Below are positions 36,369 through 44,991 of a stretch of 64,000 nucleotides of DNA, in pieces; within the stretch, counting starts at the first letter, position 1, and every line of letters starts with the position of its first letter. A program made the position numbers and the translations under genes. Where the stretch lies: assembly GCF_003369565.1 (NCBI RefSeq), contig NZ_PIOD01000004.1, positions 58,404-122,403 on the forward strand, in the 5' to 3' direction. The notes beneath the pieces were generated by a model. The model searched no databases. It saw only the letters and a program-made list of their open reading frames with translations, and had not been told where the DNA came from. This DNA comes from Oceanobacillus chungangensis. Its GTDB lineage: Bacteria; Bacillota; Bacilli; Bacillales; Amphibacillaceae.

Positions 36369-36437
36369 TCGACGCTCAAAGGATGATGATGGAAGCTCGA
36401 GGTTTTGAATAAGAGCTTCAATCTAATATGCGAGCCC

Positions 36438-36467
36438 TTCAAAACGACAATAAGAATGTCGTTTTGC
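36438..36467. repeat. Small inverted repeat
   Basis: CAAAACGACA - ATAAGA - TGTCGTTTTG: a perfect 9-10 bp stem in the gap between bpr and the minisatellite. No T run follows; function unknown. Confidence 0.5.
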
Positions 36468-36500
36468 AAAATGTCATTGTGATTGTGGGAAATCTTATAT

Positions 36501-37058
36501 TAGCAGGAGAGCAGAAATATCGCCAGAAGAAACACAATATCAGCAGGAGAGCAGAAATATTGGCAGGATTAACACAATATCAGCAGGAGAACAAGAATAT
36601 CGACAGGAGAAAAAATATATCAGCAGGAGAGCAGAAATATCGCCAGAAGAAACACAATATCAGCAGGAGAACAAGAATATCGCCAGGAGAACAACTATAT
36701 CAGCAGAAGAGCAAGAATATCGCCAGGAGAAAAAATATATCAGCAGGAGAGCAAGAATATCGACAGGAGAAAAAATATATCAGCAGGAGAGCAAGAATAT
36801 CGTCAGGAGAAAAATATATCAGCAGGAGAGCAGAAATATCGCCAGGAGAAAAATATATCAGCAGGAGAGCAGAAATATCGCCAGGAGAACAACTATATCA
36901 GCAGGAGAGCAAGAATATCGCCAGGAGAACAACTATATCAGCAGGAGAGCAGAAATATTGGCAGGATTAACACAATATCAGCAGGAGATCAAGAATATCG
37001 CCAGGAGAAACACAATATCAGCAGGAGAGCAGAAATATCGCCAGGAGAACATAGACAT
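36501..37058 (+). repeat. 20-bp minisatellite, about 27 tandem units
   Basis: Head-to-tail units of 20 bp with consensus C-A/G-N-CAGGAGA-NNANNATAT. Two unit types tend to alternate (CAGCAGGAGAGCAGAAATAT and CGCCAGGAGAAACACAATAT), giving a 40-bp higher-order period. Units differ by point changes and two single-base deletions (after 36800 and 36840), which shift the register. Every unit holds a Shine-Dalgarno-like AGGAGA, and none has a stop codon in the used frame, so a false 180-codon frame results. It lies between bpr and the FMN riboswitch of ribU. Confidence 0.9.
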
Positions 37059-37167
37059 CATATCCATTCAAGTTAAGAAAAAAACTTATAAAAATATTTT
37101 CCTTTTCCCCTTGCATAATTACTAAAAGTAAGTATAATAAAATTATACAATTTAATAATCGATTCCA

Positions 37168-37310
37168 ATCTTCGGGGCAGGGTGCAATTCCCGACCGGCG
37201 GTAACGAGCATTATTGCTCGAAGTCCGCGACCCACAAAAGCGATTTGCTTACGTGGTGGACCTGGTGTGATTCCAGGACCGACAGTTACAGTCTGGATAA
37301 GAGAAGATGT
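37168..37310 (+). promoter_or_regulatory. FMN riboswitch (RFN element)
   Basis: All RFN blocks are present in order: ATCTTCGGGGCAGGGTG, AATTCCCGACCGGCGGT, AGTCCGCGAC, GGACCTGGTGTGATTCCAGG, ACCGACAGTTACAGTCTGGAT and the closing AGAAGATG that pairs with the 5' ATCTTC. A terminator hairpin at 37362-37396 and then ribU follow, so FMN binding is expected to stop transcription before the riboflavin transporter gene. Confidence 0.95.
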
Positions 37311-37361
37311 CGAGCCTAATTTTAGTGTATTATCATACACTTTAATTTATCTATGAATTTT

Positions 37362-37396
37362 ACCCTAAAGCCCCTATAGGACTTTAGGGTTTTTAT
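37362..37396 (+). terminator. FMN-riboswitch terminator
   Basis: Stem ACCCTAAAG / CTTTAGGGT followed by TTTTTA. The expression platform of the RFN element, about 90 nt before ribU. Confidence 0.85.
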
Positions 37397-37484
37397 ATAC
37401 TATTTTTTAGTATAGTTGATTAGGCTAGGACTTACTCCTTCATTAACGAGAGCGGAATCGATTAATTGATGAAGGAGGAGAACG

Positions 37485-38075
37485 ATGATGCAAAAAACAA
37501 GCATGCAGTCATCAAATTTATTAAAACTTATTATTTTGGCATTACTAGGGACAATTTCACTTGTATTATTTTTCTTGAATTTCCCATTACCATTTCTACC
37601 GGCTTATTTAAAGATTGATTTTAGTGAGGTGCCTGCAATAATGGCAGGATTGATTTTTTCACCAATGGCAGGAATAATTGTTGTTGCAATTAAAAATTTA
37701 CTTTACCTAGCTATCTCTGGAGCCGGTGATCCAATTGGAGTTGCAGCTAACTTCCTGGCAGGATTAATGTTTGTTGTACCAGTTTCATTAATTTATCATA
37801 AGTTTAAAAAAGGTACAAAGAGCGTTGTATCTGGATTAGTAACAGGAACGATTATTATGGCAGTAGGAATGAGTGTGCTAAATTATTTCGTCATTTTACC
37901 AGCTTATGGATGGTTCATGGGATGGGAAATGACTAATCAAGTTATTTGGGCTTCTGTTATAGCAGGTGTTCTACCATTTAATGTAATTAAAGGCATCGTT
38001 GTTGCATTACTATTTATCCCTATATTTATTAAAATGCGTCGTTGGATTGAACAAAAACAAGTATCATTAACATAG
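37485..38075 (+). CDS. ribU: Riboflavin ECF transporter S component RibU
   Basis: 196-residue membrane protein with six helices, the riboflavin-binding unit of an ECF transporter. N-terminal LLKLIILALLGTISLVLFFLNFPLPFLPAYLKIDFSEVPAIMAGLIFSP contains the family motif around K-I-D-F-S-E-V-P; the central AIKNLLYLAISGAGDPIGVAANFLAG is likewise typical of RibU/YpaA. ATG at 37485 is preceded by AAGGAGGAG (a second ATG follows directly). Control by the upstream FMN riboswitch confirms the substrate. The energising EcfA/A'/T proteins must be encoded elsewhere. Confidence 0.93.
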   Translation: MMQKTSMQSSNLLKLIILALLGTISLVLFFLNFPLPFLPAYLKIDFSEVPAIMAGLIFSPMAGIIVVAIKNLLYLAISGAGDPIGVAANFLAGLMFVVPVSLIYHKFKKGTKSVVSGLVTGTIIMAVGMSVLNYFVILPAYGWFMGWEMTNQVIWASVIAGVLPFNVIKGIVVALLFIPIFIKMRRWIEQKQVSLT

Positions 38076-38119
38076 AAAAAAGGCTAATCTCTAGCAGTAC
38101 AGCGAGATTAGCCTTTTTA
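38076..38119 (+). terminator. Terminator after ribU
   Basis: Long stem AAAAAGGCTAATCTC / GAGATTAGCCTTTTT overlapping the end of the gene region. Confidence 0.88.
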
Positions 38120-38253
38120 CATTCAAAATTGTCGTTTTCTTCAATAGTACTTGAATTAATAAAGTAAAATAGATTACTCAATCTCATGCATTACTAATGT
38201 TGTGCAAATAGAAAGATGAAATGTAATTAAGTAAATACCCTACCTTAAAACGA

Positions 38254-38286
38254 AAAAAACTGGCTTGGGCATCCAAACCAGTTTTT
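38254..38286 (-). terminator. Terminator after menI
   Basis: Stem AAAAACTGG / CCAGTTTTT with extra TTGG pairing; four bases past the menI stop and T-rich on the - strand. Confidence 0.82.
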
Positions 38287-38289
38287 CTA

Positions 38290-38679
38290 TTAGTCTTTCC
38301 TTTTTGCAACAATTCCAATCGTACATCTTGAGATGCAAATTAGATTGTCATCCTCATCGGTTATATTAATTTCCCAGACCATCGTAGTCTTTCCGGTGTG
38401 AAGTGGGGTTGCCATGGCTGTTACAATGCCATCCCGTTTACTTTTAACGTGATTAGCATTTATTTCAATTCCAAATACACTATTTTCTTCCAGGTCAACG
38501 TATGCGGCAGCACCGATGCTTGCTGCTGTTTCAGCTAGGGCAACATTTGCGCCTCCGTGTAGGAATCCAGCAGGCTGGAAGGTTCGTCCATCAACAGGCA
38601 TTGTTAAGACTACTAAATCTTTATCGATTGATACGACCTCGATTCCGAGTGAACCCATTAATGTATTTTCGAAATTCAT
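38290..38679 (-). CDS. menI: Hotdog-fold thioesterase, probable DHNA-CoA hydrolase MenI
   Basis: 129-residue hotdog-fold acyl-CoA thioesterase of the PaaI/YuxO type. The active-site region is FLHGGANVALAETAAS, with the catalytic Glu in the helix. It is 16 nt downstream of menA on the same strand and faces the menFDHBE cluster, so hydrolysis of 1,4-dihydroxy-2-naphthoyl-CoA, the step between MenB and MenA, is the best assignment. ATG 38679 follows GGGGGATATTGTC. Substrate inferred from context; the fold itself is certain. Confidence 0.85.
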   Translation of the reverse strand: MNFENTLMGSLGIEVVSIDKDLVVLTMPVDGRTFQPAGFLHGGANVALAETAASIGAAAYVDLEENSVFGIEINANHVKSKRDGIVTAMATPLHTGKTTMVWEINITDEDDNLICISRCTIGIVAKRKD

Positions 38680-38695
38680 GACAATATCCCCCTTA

Positions 38696-39631
38696 TTACA
38701 CTAATTTACTAATTAATAATGAAATCGCTAATAAGAAACCATAAATCGTATTGGTAATCCCTGTTGCCTTCATTGCTGGCATCATTTCCAGCGGCTCTGT
38801 TTTCCCGCGGAAGTTTTTAATTACGCTACGTGCTTTTATTGCACTTAAGAAGGTAAGCAGCGACCAACTTGGCAAGATGCCGATAATAATATAAATTGCT
38901 GTTAGTGTATATGCGATAATGAATAATGTTGCTAAAAAGGTAATGGATTTTTCTCTGCCGATTAAAACCGGGATTGTTTTTCGTCCCCCAATTTCATCGC
39001 CATCACGGTCACGAATATTATTCGATAAGTTAATACTACCGATAAAGATTGTAATTGGAATGGAAATCCAAATCATTGTAGCCGTTACTGTACCAGTTTG
39101 AATAAAATACGTAATCCCAATAATGACGGAACCCATTAATACTCCTGAGAAAAGCTCGCCAAGTGGAGTATAGGAAATAGGAAGCGGTCCACCTGTATAT
39201 AAATAACCAAATGCCATACAAATAAGTCCGATAACGGCAATCCACCAGCTTGATGCTGTACAAATATAGATACCAATTAAAATAGAAATGCCATAAAAGA
39301 TAAATGCGATATTTCGTATTTTCTTCGGTTCGATTCCATCTCTAACAATCGTACCGCTAATTCCAACAGATTCTTCTGTATCTAATCCTCTTGCGTAATC
39401 ATAGTATTCATTAAACATATTCGTTGCCGATTGGATAAGCAAGGAAGCGATTAGCATGGCCAGGAACAATAACCAATTGATTGAGCCATCAATAAAAGCA
39501 ATCATTGTACCAATAAAGACGGGTATAAATGACGCAGTTAGTGTATGTGGGCGGATTAAACGCCACCAAATATGAAAGCCATCTCTTTCATTTAAGGCTT
39601 CTTTAACATTTACATTTTGTGCTGACTGCAT
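38696..39631 (-). CDS. menA: 1,4-dihydroxy-2-naphthoate polyprenyltransferase MenA
   Basis: 311-residue UbiA-family integral membrane enzyme with eight to nine helices; attaches the isoprenoid chain to DHNA to give demethylmenaquinone. The first Asp-rich motif is NMFNEYYDYARGLDTEES and the second NLSNNIRDRDGDEIGGRKTIPV, which bind the prenyl diphosphate through Mg2+. WWRLIRPHTLTASFIPVFIGT is the usual N-terminus. ATG 39631 lies behind CAGGGGGAAAA. It is transcribed with menI and divergently from menF; the 346-nt gap between menA and menF holds two R1 repeat copies. Confidence 0.93.
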   Translation of the reverse strand: MQSAQNVNVKEALNERDGFHIWWRLIRPHTLTASFIPVFIGTMIAFIDGSINWLLFLAMLIASLLIQSATNMFNEYYDYARGLDTEESVGISGTIVRDGIEPKKIRNIAFIFYGISILIGIYICTASSWWIAVIGLICMAFGYLYTGGPLPISYTPLGELFSGVLMGSVIIGITYFIQTGTVTATMIWISIPITIFIGSINLSNNIRDRDGDEIGGRKTIPVLIGREKSITFLATLFIIAYTLTAIYIIIGILPSWSLLTFLSAIKARSVIKNFRGKTEPLEMMPAMKATGITNTIYGFLLAISLLISKLV

Positions 39632-39778
39632 GGAAGTTTTCCCCCTGATTTTTCTTTCAATACCATCCTAATTTTAGGCAAATTAAGAGGTAGTGTCAAT
39701 CTTTCGATAGAAATGTAGAGGCTTTTCTTGAGAATCCTAGCAAAAGAGCATAAAATGAATATGGACGTTTTTTAAAAG

Positions 39779-39864
39779 AAAAGATAGAATGTCGGCATAT
39801 CTTACTGCACAACTGCACTAGGATCATTCGTTTAAATGCTTAATCGATTGCCGAGGTTCTTAAT
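39779..39864 (+). repeat. R1 structured repeat, copy D
   Basis: Degenerate copy: AAGATA (39781-39786) pairs with TATCTT (39798-39803), replacing the GAAAGT/ACTTTC pairing of copy C, then TACTGCACAACTGCACTAGG and an ending GCCGAGGTTCTTAA like copy C. It is directly followed by copy E in the menA-menF gap. Confidence 0.55.
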
Positions 39865-39869
39865 TAAAT

Positions 39870-39953
39870 TAGAAAGCTTATAAACTTTCTCGTTGTACTA
39901 GTGAAACAAAGACATCACAAATAGGCTGGGATGATCCTAAGTTTTCTAGTCAT
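39870..39953 (+). repeat. R1 structured repeat, copy E
   Basis: GAAAG-CTTATAAA-CTTTC hairpin, then ACTAG...CTAGT outer stem and a CATC/GATG inner stem, ending GTTTTCTAG as in copy C. It lies just upstream of menF and may include or replace its leader. Confidence 0.55.
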
Positions 39954-39977
39954 TGTATAATACGGAGGTTTACTTAA

Positions 39978-41363
39978 ATGATTGAAATAAAAGAAGGACA
40001 GGTTGAAGCATTGTTCGAAAAAGTAATTCAAGGGTTGCAGAACAATGAAGATGCCCGACTTGTTAGCATTACAAAAAAAATACAACCGATAGATGCCCTG
40101 GAATTTTATCAACGGGCTAGTTATATGGGGAAAAATCGAACGTATTGGACAAATTCAAATCGAAGTTTATACTTAGTGGGGGTTGGTGAAACGTTTGAAA
40201 TTACTGCTGCCCAATCACGATTCAAGGAAACGAAACAGAAATGGGATAAATTATTAGAGCAAGCAGTAATTCATAATCCTTATAAGTTGCCTGGAACAGG
40301 GGTGACTGCACTTGGTGGCATGTCATTTGATCCTAAAAAGGAAACGACAGAATTATGGAAGCATTTCAAACCAAGTCAGTTTACGATTCCTGAGTTCCAA
40401 TTAACGATTTACCAAGGAGAATCCTATTATACAATTAATGTTTTGATTAATAAGGATGATCATTCAGGTCAATTGGCGGCTTCGATTCAGCGAATGGAAG
40501 AAACGCTTTTTCAAACAATCCAAGTAGAGCCTGAATCATTAACGATAGAGAAAAAAGTAGAAATTAATCCTGAACGTTGGAAAGAAACTGTCCGTGCGGC
40601 AACAAGTGAAATTCTTAACAAGAAGGTAGAAAAAATCGTTTTGGCGCGTGAAGTACGTTTATCATTTGATAAACAGGTGAAAAGTAGTGTTGTAATAGAT
40701 AAACTATTGGATACTCAAGCAAATAGTTATATCTTTGCATTTGAAAAGAATAATCATTGTTTTATCGGTGCTACACCAGAAAGACTAGTAAAAGTAGAGC
40801 AGGACAATCTTCTGTCAACATGTCTAGCTGGAACAGCCCCGAGAGGTGAGACAAGGGAAGAGGATGAAAGAATTAGCGAAGAGCTCTTGCATGATCAAAA
40901 AAATCGTGAAGAACATGACTTTGTTGTGCAAATGATAAAGCAGGCGATCAAAGATCATTGTACAGATCTTGTAATCCCAGATGAGCCTGTCGTTTATCCA
41001 CTCAAAAATTTACAGCATTTATACACACCTGTTACAGCCAAGCTGAAGGAAGGATACAGTATTTTTGATATTATTGAGCAGTTGCATCCAACCCCTGCCT
41101 TAGGTGGGACTCCTCGGGAAGAATCACTTGCATTCATTAGAGAAAATGAATTGCTCGACCGTGGTTGGTATGGTGCCCCAGTTGGCTGGCTCGATAGTAA
41201 TCAAAATGGAGAATTTGCAGTAGCCATTCGCTCTGGATTAATTCATGGTGACACGGCTTCCTTATTTGCAGGCTGCGGGGTTGTAAAAGATTCAGATCCT
41301 GAAGCAGAATATGAAGAAACAAATATTAAATTAATGCCAATGCTATCTGTCTTAGGGGGATAA
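39978..41363 (+). CDS. menF: Isochorismate synthase MenF
   Basis: 461-residue chorismate-using enzyme; converts chorismate to isochorismate, the first committed step of menaquinone synthesis. The C-terminal chorismate-binding domain has KIVLAREVRL, CFIGATPERLV, STCLAGTAPRG, HDFVVQMI, the HPTPALGGTPRE block and IRSGLI...FAGCGVVKDSDPEAEYEETNIKL. The N-terminal 190 residues are the variable half. ATG 39978 follows CGGAGG. It opens the menF-D-H-B cluster: the next gene starts 4 nt after its stop. Confidence 0.93.
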   Translation: MIEIKEGQVEALFEKVIQGLQNNEDARLVSITKKIQPIDALEFYQRASYMGKNRTYWTNSNRSLYLVGVGETFEITAAQSRFKETKQKWDKLLEQAVIHNPYKLPGTGVTALGGMSFDPKKETTELWKHFKPSQFTIPEFQLTIYQGESYYTINVLINKDDHSGQLAASIQRMEETLFQTIQVEPESLTIEKKVEINPERWKETVRAATSEILNKKVEKIVLAREVRLSFDKQVKSSVVIDKLLDTQANSYIFAFEKNNHCFIGATPERLVKVEQDNLLSTCLAGTAPRGETREEDERISEELLHDQKNREEHDFVVQMIKQAIKDHCTDLVIPDEPVVYPLKNLQHLYTPVTAKLKEGYSIFDIIEQLHPTPALGGTPREESLAFIRENELLDRGWYGAPVGWLDSNQNGEFAVAIRSGLIHGDTASLFAGCGVVKDSDPEAEYEETNIKLMPMLSVLGG

Positions 41364-41367
41364 AGAA

Positions 41368-43119
41368 ATGGAACATACAGAAATATTGACGAGATATACA
41401 GCAAATTTCGTTGATGAACTCGTTAAGAGTGGAGTAAAAGATGTAGTTATCTCACCAGGCTCAAGATCGACTCCGCTTGCATTAACATTCTCAGAACATC
41501 CTTCCATAAAGGAATGGATTATTATTGACGAACGCTCTGCCGCATTTTTTGCATTGGGAATTGCAAAACAAACGAAAAGGGCTGTTGCACTTATATGTAC
41601 TTCAGGTACTGCGGCAGCAAATTATTTCCCTGCGATAGTAGAATCACATTATAGCAGGGTACCATTAATAGTAATCACCGCTGATCGTCCACATGAATTA
41701 CGGGGAGTCGGTGCTCCACAGGCGATTGAGCAAGTAAAGCTATACGGAGATTATGTGAAAGAATTTCATGAAATGGCGCTCCCTGAAGGTACCCCTGAGA
41801 TGTTAAACTATGTGCGTAATAAGGCTGCACATGCTGTTTATATCGCAGAAGAGGGAAATCCAGGGCCTGTCCACCTTAATTTTCCATTCCGTGAACCACT
41901 AAATCCTGATTTCTCATTAGAAGCGATCTGGGAGCCAACTGGTTATGGTAATCATGAACGAATCTACCAAGCGTCACTTGATGGAAGCAAACGGCTCTCC
42001 ACTGCGCAGTTACAGCTTTTAATTGAAAAGTTAACAGCTAAGAAAAAAGGTGTAATTGTCTGTGGCCCACAAGTGGATGATGAGTTTGCAACTGCAGTCA
42101 CAGCACTCGCAGCAAATTGGGGTTTGCCGATTTTAGCAGACCCATTGTCACAGCTCAGGTCAGGCAAGCATGCAAAGGTAAATGTTATTGAAAGCTATGA
42201 TGCCTTCTTAAGAAACGAGACAATTCGCAAGCAACTGAAGCCAGAATTCATCATACGGTTTGGTGCAATGCCTGTATCTAAGCAATATCTTTTTTATCTA
42301 AAAGAGAATAAGGATGTCATGCAGTTTACTATTGAAAATAGCGCTGGATATCGTGAACCTACGGGTAATATTACGGAGTTTATTTTCGCTGATGCTGTAT
42401 CCTTATGTAAGGATTTGCTCACACAATCTCCGGAAATGAATTTCGATCCTAGCTGGTTACAAACATGGCAGGAAATGAATAACATCGCAAAAAAACATTT
42501 ACTAGCTAATGTCGAGGACAAGATTACTGAGGGAGAGGCTATCCGAGGACTTGTTGATGTTATTCCAGAGAATGGCAGTGCCTATGTTGCAAACAGTATG
42601 CCAATCCGTGATTTTGACACGTTTATGCTAACAACAAACAAGTCATTTACAGTACTTGCAAATCGTGGAGCTAACGGAATCGATGGATTGCTCTCCAGTG
42701 GTATTGGTGCTGCAACAACGGGGAATCCGGTGACAATCGTTAGTGGCGATCTGTCGTTTTTCCATGATATGAATGGATTACTAGCTGCCAAACATTATCA
42801 GTTAAATGTTACAATATTATTGATCAACAATAATGGTGGAGGAATCTTCTCATTCCTCTCACAAGCAAATGATAAAAAGCACTTCGAGGCATTATTTGGT
42901 ACGCCACTGAATATTGACTTCCAGCATGCTGTCAGCATGTATGGAGGGGAATATAAACTCGCTAAGACGGAAACAGAATTGAAAGAGCTGCTTACGAAGA
43001 GTTATCAGGAAAAAGGATTACATGTGATTGAAATACAAACAGATCGCACAGAGAACGTTGACTGGCACCGTGGAAAATGGACGGCGATTGAACAAGAGAT
43101 TCTGAAAGGCATGGATTAA
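41368..43119 (+). CDS. menD: SEPHCHC synthase MenD
   Basis: 583-residue thiamine diphosphate enzyme that adds succinic semialdehyde (from 2-oxoglutarate) to isochorismate. N-terminal ThDP-fold with VISPGSRSTPLAL and the TSGTAAANYFPAIVES segment; C-terminal cofactor-binding part has SGDLSFFHDMNGLLAA (GD...N metal motif) and NNNGGGIFSFL. Length matches Bacillus MenD (about 580). It starts 4 nt after menF (weak GGGGATAAAG site) and ends just before menH, so translation is coupled. Confidence 0.95.
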   Translation: MEHTEILTRYTANFVDELVKSGVKDVVISPGSRSTPLALTFSEHPSIKEWIIIDERSAAFFALGIAKQTKRAVALICTSGTAAANYFPAIVESHYSRVPLIVITADRPHELRGVGAPQAIEQVKLYGDYVKEFHEMALPEGTPEMLNYVRNKAAHAVYIAEEGNPGPVHLNFPFREPLNPDFSLEAIWEPTGYGNHERIYQASLDGSKRLSTAQLQLLIEKLTAKKKGVIVCGPQVDDEFATAVTALAANWGLPILADPLSQLRSGKHAKVNVIESYDAFLRNETIRKQLKPEFIIRFGAMPVSKQYLFYLKENKDVMQFTIENSAGYREPTGNITEFIFADAVSLCKDLLTQSPEMNFDPSWLQTWQEMNNIAKKHLLANVEDKITEGEAIRGLVDVIPENGSAYVANSMPIRDFDTFMLTTNKSFTVLANRGANGIDGLLSSGIGAATTGNPVTIVSGDLSFFHDMNGLLAAKHYQLNVTILLINNNGGGIFSFLSQANDKKHFEALFGTPLNIDFQHAVSMYGGEYKLAKTETELKELLTKSYQEKGLHVIEIQTDRTENVDWHRGKWTAIEQEILKGMD

Positions 43120-43123
43120 AAAA

Positions 43124-43927
43124 TTGTATTATCAGACGGAAACAGCAAGCTATTGGTATGAGGTTCATGGTGAAGGAATACCAGTCGTCCTATTACACGG
43201 TTTTACAGGTAGTAATTTAACTTGGCAGCATTTTATTGCGCAGCAGAGAGACGAGCTTCAAATTATCACCATCGATTTACCGGGGCACGGGAAAACTGAA
43301 ACGAAGGAACCGGTAACGATGGAAGCATTTTGCCATGACTTATCTCAGCTATTTCAATATCTTCAGCTAGATTCGATTCATTTAGTAGGCTATTCAATGG
43401 GGGGAAGAACGGCACTTTCGTTTGCATTAATCTATCCAGAAATGATAGCAACGCTTGTTTTAGAGAGTGCATCACCAGGATTACTTAATGTGGATGAGCG
43501 GAAGTTGCGAGTAGAAAAGGATGAATTGCTTGCAGAAAAGATTGAGCAAGAGGGATTAGCTTCCTTTGTCAACTTTTGGCAGGATATTCCCTTATTCCAG
43601 ACGCAAAAAAAGCTGCCCCAACATGTTCAGCAAGCAATTCGTAATGAACGTTTAGCCCAGACTGTACAAGGGATGGCAGATTCCCTCCGCTTTATGGGAA
43701 CTGGAAAACAGCCATCATGGTGGGGGAAATTACATGCGTTCAAGCGACCTGTTTTATTACTTGCAGGTGAACTTGATCAGAAGTTTGTGGAGATAAATAA
43801 AAGCATGAGGAATAGCTTGGAAAATAGTGAGTTAGTGATTGTAGAAAAAGCTGGACATGCAATCCACATTGAAAAATCAGCAATTTTTGATACACTAGTA
43901 AGTGAGTTTATATTGAAAAGACAGTAA
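43124..43927 (+). CDS. menH: SHCHC synthase MenH, alpha/beta hydrolase
   Basis: 267-residue alpha/beta-hydrolase that eliminates pyruvate from SEPHCHC to give SHCHC. LLHGFTGSNLTW forms the oxyanion loop, the nucleophile serine is in HLVGYSMGGRTAL, the acid in LLLAGELDQKF, and the histidine in VEKAGHAIHIE. The start is TTG at 43124, 4 nt after the menD stop with no strong site, pointing to translational coupling. A repeat of the R1 type separates it from menB. Confidence 0.9.
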   Translation: MYYQTETASYWYEVHGEGIPVVLLHGFTGSNLTWQHFIAQQRDELQIITIDLPGHGKTETKEPVTMEAFCHDLSQLFQYLQLDSIHLVGYSMGGRTALSFALIYPEMIATLVLESASPGLLNVDERKLRVEKDELLAEKIEQEGLASFVNFWQDIPLFQTQKKLPQHVQQAIRNERLAQTVQGMADSLRFMGTGKQPSWWGKLHAFKRPVLLLAGELDQKFVEINKSMRNSLENSELVIVEKAGHAIHIEKSAIFDTLVSEFILKRQ

Positions 43928-43938
43928 TAAGCTTTTTT

Positions 43939-44029
43939 GTAGTTATGAAAGTATAAAAACTTTCTTACTACATAAGTGCGACTAGTGTAGTTACCGAAAG
44001 GCTTGGTGATTACGAGGTTTTCTAACGAC
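43939..44029 (+). repeat. R1 structured repeat, copy C
   Basis: Starts GTAGTTATGAAAGT; first hairpin GAAAGT / ACTTTC (43959-43964), then TTACTACATAAGTGCGACTAG, and the inner stem GTAGTTACC / GGTGATTAC around GAAAGGCTT. It lies inside the men cluster, between menH and menB. Confidence 0.72.
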
Positions 44030-44064
44030 AATCATTACATAGTGTCAATATTAGGAGGAATAAT

Positions 44065-44883
44065 ATGGCTGTACAATGGGAAGAAGCAAAGAAATACGAA
44101 GAAATCTTTTATGAAAAATATAACGGTGTTGCAAAAGTTACCATCAATCGCGAGCATAAACGTAATGCCTTCACACCTTTAACAGTAAATGAAATGATTG
44201 ATGCATTTGCAGATGCACGTGATGATTCTTCAATCGGAGTCATTATTTTAACAGGTGCAGGAGATAAAGCATTCTGTTCTGGCGGAGACCAAAGTGTACG
44301 TGGAAATGGCGGATATGTTGGCAGTGACAATATTCCACGCTTAAACGTACTTGATTTACAACGCCTAATCCGGACGACTCCAAAACCGGTAATTGCTATG
44401 GTAAATGGTTATGCAATCGGTGGGGGGCATGTATTACATGTTGTCTGTGATTTAACGATTGCATCGGATAATGCTATTTTCGGTCAAACAGGTCCAAAAG
44501 TGGGAAGCTTTGATGCTGGATATGGTGCAGGTTATCTTGCACGTATGGTCGGTCATAAGCGCGCACGTGAAATCTGGTATCTTTGCCGCCAATACAATGC
44601 GGAAGAAGCATATGAAATGGGCATGGTAAATAAAGTCGTTCCCCTCGAAAACCTGGAAGAAGAAACATTGCAATGGTGTGAAGAAATTTTAGAAAAATCA
44701 CCAACAGCACTTCGATTCTTGAAAGCATCCTTCAATGCGGATACAGACGGTTTAGCTGGATTACAGCAAATGGGTGGGGATGCAACATTGCTCTACTATA
44801 CAACAGATGAAGCGAAAGAAGGAAGAGATGCCTTCAAAGAAAAGAGAAAACCAAACTTCAAACAGTTTCCACGTTTTCCTTAA
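44065..44883 (+). CDS. menB: 1,4-dihydroxy-2-naphthoyl-CoA synthase MenB
   Basis: 272-residue crotonase-fold enzyme that closes the naphthoate ring from O-succinylbenzoyl-CoA. Typical MenB segments: [10 protein letters not shown] (oxyanion hole and bicarbonate-site region), [41 protein letters not shown] with the key Tyr/Ser residues, [19 protein letters not shown], and the C-terminal [13 protein letters not shown]. Full length. ATG 44065 behind TAGGAGGAA. A terminator follows, so it ends this transcript unit before menE. Confidence 0.95.
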   Translation: MAVQWEEAKKYEEIFYEKYNGVAKVTINREHKRNAFTPLTVNEMIDAFADARDDSSIGVIILTGAGDKAFCSGGDQSVRGNGGYVGSDNIPRLNVLDLQRLIRTTPKPVIAMVNGYAIGGGHVLHVVCDLTIASDNAIFGQTGPKVGSFDAGYGAGYLARMVGHKRAREIWYLCRQYNAEEAYEMGMVNKVVPLENLEEETLQWCEEILEKSPTALRFLKASFNADTDGLAGLQQMGGDATLLYYTTDEAKEGRDAFKEKRKPNFKQFPRFP

Positions 44884-44908
44884 GTCATATTGTGTGATGA
44901 ACGAAGAT

Positions 44909-44942
44909 AAAACCTTTGCTGAAACAAGCAAAGGTTTTTGCT
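44909..44942 (+). terminator. Terminator between menB and menE
   Basis: Stem AAAACCTTTGCT / AGCAAAGGTTTT with T run. It implies partial read-through or a separate promoter for menE. Confidence 0.8.
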
Positions 44943-44991
44943 TATGTAATTAATATTTAATTGGAACTCCATAATGAAAGGAAATAGCGTT

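Noticed and set aside
36428..36970. 180-codon open frame across the minisatellite
   Set aside because: The product is only a translation of the 20-bp unit in three registers, it has no family likeness, no ribosome site at the start, and frame breaks come from 1-bp indels in the array.
36501..37058. CRISPR array
   Set aside because: Units are contiguous 20-mers with no unique spacers between them, and no cas gene is near.
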